Source: Bog-756 sp963710495 (GTDB lineage Bacteria; Actinomycetota; Acidimicrobiia; Acidimicrobiales; RAAP-2). From it: a stretch of 64,000 bases of DNA. The stretch spans positions 310,001 to 374,000 of the forward strand of contig CAVQAI010000009.1 of assembly GCA_963710495.1 (NCBI GenBank), given 5' to 3'. Both the position numbers and the translations under genes were made by a program. The notes under the pieces were generated by a model that was not told the DNA's origin, did not search any database, and saw only the letters and a program-made list of their open reading frames with translations. Shown piece after piece: positions 59,358-64,000 of this stretch. Positions within the stretch are counted from its first letter, which is position 1. Each line of letters begins with the position of its first letter.

Positions 59358-59465
59358 CGCGGCAGGCGCCACGTCTCCGCGGGTCGGGGCGGTGGGCCCA
59401 GGCCCAAGAGCCAGTTCCAGGCCCCTTCCCAGTCCGAGTGCCCCTCGGTGATGGAACGCGACCGG

Positions 59466-59933
59466 CTAGAAGGCGAAGAGCCGCTCGGGATGGAGCCGAT
59501 GGATGTGACCGTCCCAATTGTCGGGGGCGAACTTGCCGTAGGGAGAAGCCTGATCCAGCTCAGCACAGAGGCTCTCCAGCTCGTGTACGTGCCCGAGATC
59601 CTCGGATGTGCGGGCACCGATGAGGTTGTGCACCAGATCGGCCATCGTGAAGGCGACCTTCGGAGAGCGATCGAGGCAGGTGGCCAGCACCGATCCCGGC
59701 GAGACCGTGATGTAGATCGACCCCCGGAGGCAGCCACCGATGACCGGGGTCGCATGAGGTGAGCCGTCGTGGCGAACGACGGCGACGGTGATGTTCCGTG
59801 TTGCGTTGATGAACGCCTCGACGTCGGCGGCCGTGCGGTGCTCGCCCTCCAGTGAACGGGTGAAGGGGGAGGCCCGTTGGCGGGAACGATCGAGGAGATC
59901 CTGCAACCGGTCGAGGCGAGGCTGCTCGGGCAA
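59466..59933 (-). CDS. Pyridoxamine 5'-phosphate oxidase-like FMN/F420 split-barrel protein
   Basis: 155 residues. FINATRNITVAVVRHDGSPH, TPVIGGCLRGSIYITVSPGS and SPKVAFTMADLVHNLIGART are the successive strands of the PNPOx-like split barrel. The C-terminal third (CAELDQASPYGKFAPDNWDG, HIHRLHPERLFAF) has the terminal W/R/F pattern seen in F420-binding members. Reaction unknown. The open frame begins with TTG at 59933, without a clear ribosome site, so the N-terminus is uncertain. Confidence 0.8.
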   Translation of the reverse strand: MPEQPRLDRLQDLLDRSRQRASPFTRSLEGEHRTAADVEAFINATRNITVAVVRHDGSPHATPVIGGCLRGSIYITVSPGSVLATCLDRSPKVAFTMADLVHNLIGARTSEDLGHVHELESLCAELDQASPYGKFAPDNWDGHIHRLHPERLFAF

Positions 59934-59937
59934 GGCC

Positions 59938-59985
59938 GATCAGGGTCCGGGCACGGGCAAGGGCACGGGCACGGCCGGTCAGGCT
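59938..59985. repeat. Short GGGCACGGGCA repeats overlapping an acyl-CoA dehydrogenase stop
   Basis: GATCAGGGTCCGGGCAC, GGGCAAGGGCACGGGCAC and GGTCAGGCTCCGGGC succeed one another; the last holds the stop codon of the fused acyl-CoA dehydrogenase at 59979. Confidence 0.6.
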
Positions 59986-62198
59986 CCGGGCTCGGGGTCC
60001 CGCGGCAACCCGAGCAGGCGTTCGGCGATGACGTTGCGCTGGATCTCGCTGGTCCCACCGGCGATGGTCAGGCACCGGGTGACCAGGAACCCGTGCGCCC
60101 AGCGCTGGGCGTGCCCGTCGAATGCCGCGCCTTCGGGCCCGAACATGACCAGACCCATCTCCTGGACCCGCTGCTCGTGCTCGGCGCCGAGCAGCTTCCG
60201 CACGCTGACGCCGGGTCCGGGGTCGGTGCCGGCCAGTGTGCGCAAGGTGGAGCGGTGGGCCATGATCCCGAGTGACTGGGCCTCGACCAGCAGCGAGGCG
60301 AGCCGCAGCCGGGAGCCCTCGGGGACCGGTGCGTCCTGGCGTGCCATCAGCCGGATCAGGGACTCGACACCGATGCCGAAGGTCGACCCCGAGGACATCG
60401 ACACCCGCTCGTTGGCCAAGGTGGCCCGGGCGATCTTCCACCCGTCGCCCACGGCACCGATCACGCAGTCGTCGGGGACGAAGACGTCGTCGATGAACAC
60501 CTCGTTGAACATGGCGTCGCCGGTGATCTCGCGCAGCGGCCGGATATCGAGCCCCCGGGAGCGCATGTCGACGATGAAGTAGGTGATCCCGTCGTGCTTG
60601 GGTACCGAGGGGTCGGTCCGAGCCAGGCAGATCCCCCAATCCGACTCGCGGGCCATCGAGGTCCAGACCTTCTGGCCGTTCAGCACCCAGCCGCCCTCGG
60701 CGCGCTCGGCCCGGGTGGTAAGGCTGGCCAGGTCGGACCCGGCCCCCGGCTCCGAAAAGAGCTGGCACCACTTGAGCTCTCCCAGCAGGGTCGGACGGAC
60801 CCACCGGTCCTGCTGCTCCGGCGTGCCGTGGGCGATGATCACCGGAAGCGCCCACGCTCCCACTCCGATGTGCGGACGTGACAGGCCGGCCTCGGCCAGC
60901 TCCTGGTCGATCACCACCTGCTCGACGGCGTTGGCGTCACGTCCCCACGGGTGCGGCCAGTGCGGGACGGCCAGTCCCGCATCGACCAGTGCCCGGCGGC
61001 GGTCGGCACCTTCGAGACCCCGCAGGCCGTCGAAGACCGGAGCCAGCTCGGCGCGCGCCCGATCCGACTCCTCGGGGAGGTCGGCATTGAGCGAACGGCG
61101 GGTGCCACTCAGGCTGCGATCGATCACCTCGGTGAGGAAGCGGTCGGTATCGCCCAGCAGTTGGCGAGCGGCCAGGGCCCGCTTGAGGTGCAGGTGCGCA
61201 TCGTGCTCCCAGGTGAAGCCGATGCCGCCGAGGAGTTGGATGCAATCCTTGGCGCAGTCGACGTAGCCGTCGAAGACGAAGGCGCCGGCTGCGGACAGGG
61301 CCAGCGCGGCCTCCTCCGACGGACCCGACGCCGCGGCCAGGGCGGCGTCCCACGCCAGTGCGGTCATCTGCTCGACCCGGACCAGCATGTCGGCCAGCCG
61401 GTGCTTGACGGCTTGGAACTGCCCGATGGGGCGCCCGAACTGGCGCCGCACCTTGGCGTACTCGGAAGCCGTTTCGAGGCACCACCGGGCGCCGCCGGCC
61501 AGCTCGGCCGCGCTCAAGGCGACGGCGACCTGCCGCACCCGTTCGGTGGAGAGCGCCGCCAGCTGACGCGTGGCGGGGATGGTGACCCGCTCGGCGGTGA
61601 TCAGGCCGACGCGCCGCGTCGGATCCAGGCTGTCCAACGCAACGACCTGCGCGGCCTCGGCACCCGGGCCGATGTCGACCAGGCACCACACGACGCTCCC
61701 GCCGCCGTCCCGGACCGGGAGGAGGGTGACCGACGCGGTGGCCGCGCCGAGGACCGGGCGGAGTTGGCCGGAGACGACCAGACCACCGTCGGCAGCACGA
61801 TCGACGGCCTCGAGGAGGCCGTCCCCGACGGCGAGCGCAGCCGTCGTGCTCCCGTCGGCCAGGCCGGGCAACAACTCACCCGCCTGGGCCTCGGTCCCGG
61901 CTTCGGCGACCAGGGCGGAGACGGCCACCGTGGGGAGGAGCGGCCCGGGCAGCAACGACCGGCCGGTCTGCTCGAGCACCACGGCCAGCTCGAAGAGCCC
62001 GTACCCCTGCCCGCCCCAGCGCTCGGGGAGGTGGATGCCGAGCCATCCCTGGGCCGCCAGCTCCTTCCACACCGGCTGGAGCTCCTCGCCGTCGGCGTCC
62101 AGGAGGGCCCGTGGCACCGTCGGCGGGCAGTGAGTGTCGAGCCAGCGACGGGTGGCCGCCTGCAGGGCCTCGTGCTCTTCGGAGATGGCGAGGGACAT
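59979..62198 (-). CDS. Fused two-domain acyl-CoA dehydrogenase (FadE34-like)
   Basis: 739-residue single chain containing two acyl-CoA dehydrogenase domains. Residues about 1-370 are beta-type (ASEYAKVRRQFGRPIGQFQ, IQLLGGIGFTWEHDAHLHL, degenerate FAD loop). Residues about 375-739 are alpha-type (WCQLFSEPGAGSDLASLTTR, LNGQKVWTSMARESDW, ATLANERVSM with the helix-G glutamate, IAGGTSEIQRNVIAERLLG). Mycobacterial FadE34, which acts on steroid C24 acyl-CoA, has this fused layout. ATG 62198 has AAAGG six bases upstream. Downstream of the AMP-ligase on the same strand (81 base gap), so activation and dehydrogenation may be coupled. Confidence 0.92.
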   Translation of the reverse strand: MSLAISEEHEALQAATRRWLDTHCPPTVPRALLDADGEELQPVWKELAAQGWLGIHLPERWGGQGYGLFELAVVLEQTGRSLLPGPLLPTVAVSALVAEAGTEAQAGELLPGLADGSTTAALAVGDGLLEAVDRAADGGLVVSGQLRPVLGAATASVTLLPVRDGGGSVVWCLVDIGPGAEAAQVVALDSLDPTRRVGLITAERVTIPATRQLAALSTERVRQVAVALSAAELAGGARWCLETASEYAKVRRQFGRPIGQFQAVKHRLADMLVRVEQMTALAWDAALAAASGPSEEAALALSAAGAFVFDGYVDCAKDCIQLLGGIGFTWEHDAHLHLKRALAARQLLGDTDRFLTEVIDRSLSGTRRSLNADLPEESDRARAELAPVFDGLRGLEGADRRRALVDAGLAVPHWPHPWGRDANAVEQVVIDQELAEAGLSRPHIGVGAWALPVIIAHGTPEQQDRWVRPTLLGELKWCQLFSEPGAGSDLASLTTRAERAEGGWVLNGQKVWTSMARESDWGICLARTDPSVPKHDGITYFIVDMRSRGLDIRPLREITGDAMFNEVFIDDVFVPDDCVIGAVGDGWKIARATLANERVSMSSGSTFGIGVESLIRLMARQDAPVPEGSRLRLASLLVEAQSLGIMAHRSTLRTLAGTDPGPGVSVRKLLGAEHEQRVQEMGLVMFGPEGAAFDGHAQRWAHGFLVTRCLTIAGGTSEIQRNVIAERLLGLPRDPEPGA

Positions 62199-62279
62199 GT
62201 CGGACCTTTCGACCGGTTCGGAGTGGCCACCATCGTCCCATGACACCGGCCACGCCGCCCCATCCGGCGATCGTCGCGG

Positions 62280-63818
62280 TCAGGCCTTCGGAGCGTGGGA
62301 CTGGCGGAGGAGGCGCTTGAGCACTTTGCCGTTCTGGTCGCGGGGCAGCTCGTCCACGACTTCCCAGACATGGGGCACCTTGTAGCTGGCCAGCTGTCGA
62401 CGAACGTGGTCCGCCAGCTCGTCGGCCGGGACGGGACGGCGGAGCTGCATCATGGCCTTCAGGCGCTCGCCGTCACGCTCGTCGGGGATGCCGAACACCG
62501 CGCAGTCGACCACTTCGGGATGCTGGTAGAGGACCTCTTCGATCTCACGCGGGGCGATGTTGACGCCACCCCACAGCACCATGTCCGACACGCGGTCGGT
62601 GATGGTGAGGTAGTCCTCGTCGTCGAGGTAGCCGATGTCGCCGACGGTGAAGGCGTCGTCTCTCCAGGCGCGGGCGGTGGCCTCGTGGTCGTTCCGGTAC
62701 GAGAACCGCGTGCCCCCAGCGGGACGGATGTAGACCAACCCGCTCTCCCCGGTCGGCACCGGCGTCCCGTCCTCGGCCAGGATGCGGATCTCCACCCCGG
62801 GCCAGGGCCGACCCACGCTGCCCGGGTGGGCGAGCCACTCCTCCGGCGAGATCTTGGTGGCACCTCCCTCGCTCGCCCCGTAGAGCTCGTGGATCTCCGT
62901 CTGGGGGAACGCGGCCATCATCTTCCGCTTGACCACCACGGGGCACGGTGCCGCGGCGTGCACGATCAGCGTGAGACTCGAAAGGTCCATGGCGGCACGC
63001 TCGTCTTCGGGGATCTCGAGGATCCGGATGAAGTGGGCCGGCACCATGAACGACCGGGTTCCCCGGGTACGGGCGACCTCGTCCAGCCAGGCTCGCGCCT
63101 CGAAACGCTCGGTGATGACCGTGGTGGCGCCGATATAGAGCGCGCACAGCGCCCACCCGGAGTGGGAGGCGTGGTAGGACGGCCCGCTCATGACGTAGAC
63201 GTCGTCGTTCGTCCAGCCCCACAGTGCGACCTGTCCCTCGGTGCCCAGGCGGCGCCGCTCCGGGTCGTCCATGGCGCCGTGCATCACCCCCTTGGGTCGG
63301 GCCGTGGTGCCCGAGGTGTAGAACATGAGGCCCGGTCCCGAGCCGCTGTCGGCGCCGGGGAGTGGGTCGGCGTCGGCCAGGGCCGCCTCGTAGTCGCTAC
63401 CCACCAGCACGAGTGGTGGCGATCCCTTCGCCGCCGTCACGGCCGGGGTCAGCTCGGACTCGAAATCGAGATGGCCGACCACCACCGCCACGCCGGCATC
63501 GTCGAAGATGTAGGTCAGTTCGCCCGCCTTGAGGTGCCGATTCACCGGCAGGTAGGGCGCGTCGGCCATGGCCGCGGCGGTGGCCACCTCGAACTGCTCG
63601 GCACCGTTGGGGAGCACGGTCGCCACCGGCCGTCCCGGGCCGGCACCGCATTGGCGGAGGACGGCGGCCAGTCGGCTCGCCCGATCCTGCAGCTCCCCGT
63701 AGGTGAGGACAGCCTTCCCCATCACGATTGCCGGGTGGGCGGGCCGGACCCGGGCGTGCTCGGTGACCCCACGGGGCCCGATTCCGGTCGGCGTCTCCAC
63801 GGTCGAGGAGCTTGGCAT
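62280..63818 (-). CDS. AMP-forming acyl-CoA synthetase/ligase
   Basis: 512-residue adenylate-forming ligase. LMFYTSGTTARPKGVMHG (P-loop, about 168-185), HELYGASEGGATKIS, the aspartate in FTVGDIGYLDDEDYL and GKVLKRLLRQ with the C-terminal lysine are present. The layout resembles FadD-type ligases for large or branched acids. ATG 63818 has TAGCAT nine bases upstream and no ribosome site. It precedes the fused FadE34-like gene on the same strand, suggesting a steroid-side-chain-like acid. Confidence 0.93.
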   Translation of the reverse strand: MPSSSTVETPTGIGPRGVTEHARVRPAHPAIVMGKAVLTYGELQDRASRLAAVLRQCGAGPGRPVATVLPNGAEQFEVATAAAMADAPYLPVNRHLKAGELTYIFDDAGVAVVVGHLDFESELTPAVTAAKGSPPLVLVGSDYEAALADADPLPGADSGSGPGLMFYTSGTTARPKGVMHGAMDDPERRRLGTEGQVALWGWTNDDVYVMSGPSYHASHSGWALCALYIGATTVITERFEARAWLDEVARTRGTRSFMVPAHFIRILEIPEDERAAMDLSSLTLIVHAAAPCPVVVKRKMMAAFPQTEIHELYGASEGGATKISPEEWLAHPGSVGRPWPGVEIRILAEDGTPVPTGESGLVYIRPAGGTRFSYRNDHEATARAWRDDAFTVGDIGYLDDEDYLTITDRVSDMVLWGGVNIAPREIEEVLYQHPEVVDCAVFGIPDERDGERLKAMMQLRRPVPADELADHVRRQLASYKVPHVWEVVDELPRDQNGKVLKRLLRQSHAPKA

Positions 63819-63827
63819 CGACCGGCG

Positions 63828-63833
63828 ATGCTA
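63828..63833 (-). promoter_or_regulatory. -10 box, leaderless promoter for the AMP-ligase
   Basis: TAGCAT on the minus strand nine bases before ATG 63818. Confidence 0.45.
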
Positions 63834-63884
63834 GACACCCCGCGCCACGTCCGTCGCCCGGGCGGGCGATCGGCCCCGCTCCTC

Positions 63885-63890
63885 TAAGAT
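63885..63890 (+). promoter_or_regulatory. Possible -10 box for the gene leaving the window
   Basis: TAAGAT, 54 bases before ATG 63945. Confidence 0.3.
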
Positions 63891-63944
63891 CGGCCGACAC
63901 CGACCGGCGATGCCGGGTGGGCGGACTGGAGAGGACGGGATCCG

Positions 63945-64000
63945 ATGCTGGCAGCCCTCGACGACCGACAGGCCGACGACCTCGAGCCCCACCGTGACTG
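63945..64000 (+). CDS. Start of an unidentified gene, 3' truncated by window
   Basis: ATG 63945 follows GGAGAGGA at usable spacing and TAAGAT further upstream. Eighteen codons are visible (MLAALDDRQADDLEPHRD), too few to identify. Divergent from the AMP-ligase. Confidence 0.4.
   Translation, partial: MLAALDDRQADDLEPHRD

Noticed and set aside
1..64000. tRNA, rRNA, riboswitch or replication origin
   Set aside because: No cloverleaf, rRNA motif, DnaA-box cluster or known riboswitch core noticed on reading; a covariance-model scan would settle this.

Overview
The window is chromosomal DNA of a high-GC actinobacterium, most likely a member of class Acidimicrobiia. The assignment rests on gene content: a secreted protein made of 42-residue GYWL...GVFSFGD repeats, a DUF222/HNH endonuclease, a SigB/F-type sigma factor beside DUF6328 and Rho-N-like stress genes, an F420-type nitroreductase-fold protein, and a dense load of acyl-CoA, P450 and steroid-catabolism-like enzymes. 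Many starts look leaderless, with a TANNNT -10 box 6-10 bases before ATG/GTG. I see no rRNA, tRNA, insertion sequence, prophage or CRISPR array.

Layout. 0-6 kb: an envelope acyltransferase cut by the window edge, an F420-type oxidoreductase, then a DUF4214/methyltransferase, a Gfo/Idh/MocA dehydrogenase and two VOC proteins. Four single-base frameshifts fall in under 2 kb here, probably sequence errors. 6-14 kb: HNH endonuclease, P450, two amidohydrolase-superfamily enzymes, an SDR and a 2-hydroxyacid dehydrogenase. 13.8-17.7 kb: a stress island (hemerythrin, sigma factor, small membrane proteins, DUF6328, flavin reductase, Rho-N protein). 17.7-31.9 kb: a P450 divergent from a TetR gene with a shared operator, thiolase, PIG-L deacetylase, crotonase, CoA-transferase, SDR, acyl-CoA dehydrogenase, ferredoxin, a second TetR gene, and a Rieske oxygenase/alpha-beta hydrolase-fold/flavin dehydrogenase operon. 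32-42.5 kb: a long minus-strand operon (ferredoxin, crotonase, AMP-ligase, HMG-CoA-synthase-like/OB protein, thiolase, AMP-ligase, E1 alpha, E1 beta, free lipoyl domain), followed by another crotonase. 42.7-64 kb: amidohydrolase, a P450/acyl-CoA dehydrogenase operon, a two-domain crotonase divergent from an FGGY kinase, a zinc alcohol dehydrogenase, a GMC oxidoreductase with its small subunit, a DUF35/thiolase-fold pair, more acyl-CoA dehydrogenases including a fused double-domain one, the repeat protein, and a third AMP-ligase.

Together these genes fit stepwise oxidation of a hydrophobic polycyclic or branched substrate such as a sterol, terpenoid or bile-acid-like compound. P450s with 3Fe-4S ferredoxins and the Rieske enzyme would hydroxylate it, SDR, flavin and GMC enzymes would oxidise it, AMP-ligases and the CoA-transferase would activate it, and acyl-CoA dehydrogenases, crotonases, thiolases and an aldolase-like DUF35/thiolase-fold pair would shorten it. 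The actual substrate cannot be read from the sequence.

The most unusual feature lies between the genes. Many of the larger intergenic gaps carry a private, decayed short-period tandem array (10-26 bp units, each locus with its own word). Several arrays sit in 5' leaders and run directly into the Shine-Dalgarno sequence; three of these, 21 kb apart, share the octamer GACAGAGC in the sense orientation. Others overlap the stop codon of the neighbouring gene. A second regulatory theme is divergent gene pairs with overlapping -10 hexamers on the two strands (19.05, 31.45 and 48.79 kb).
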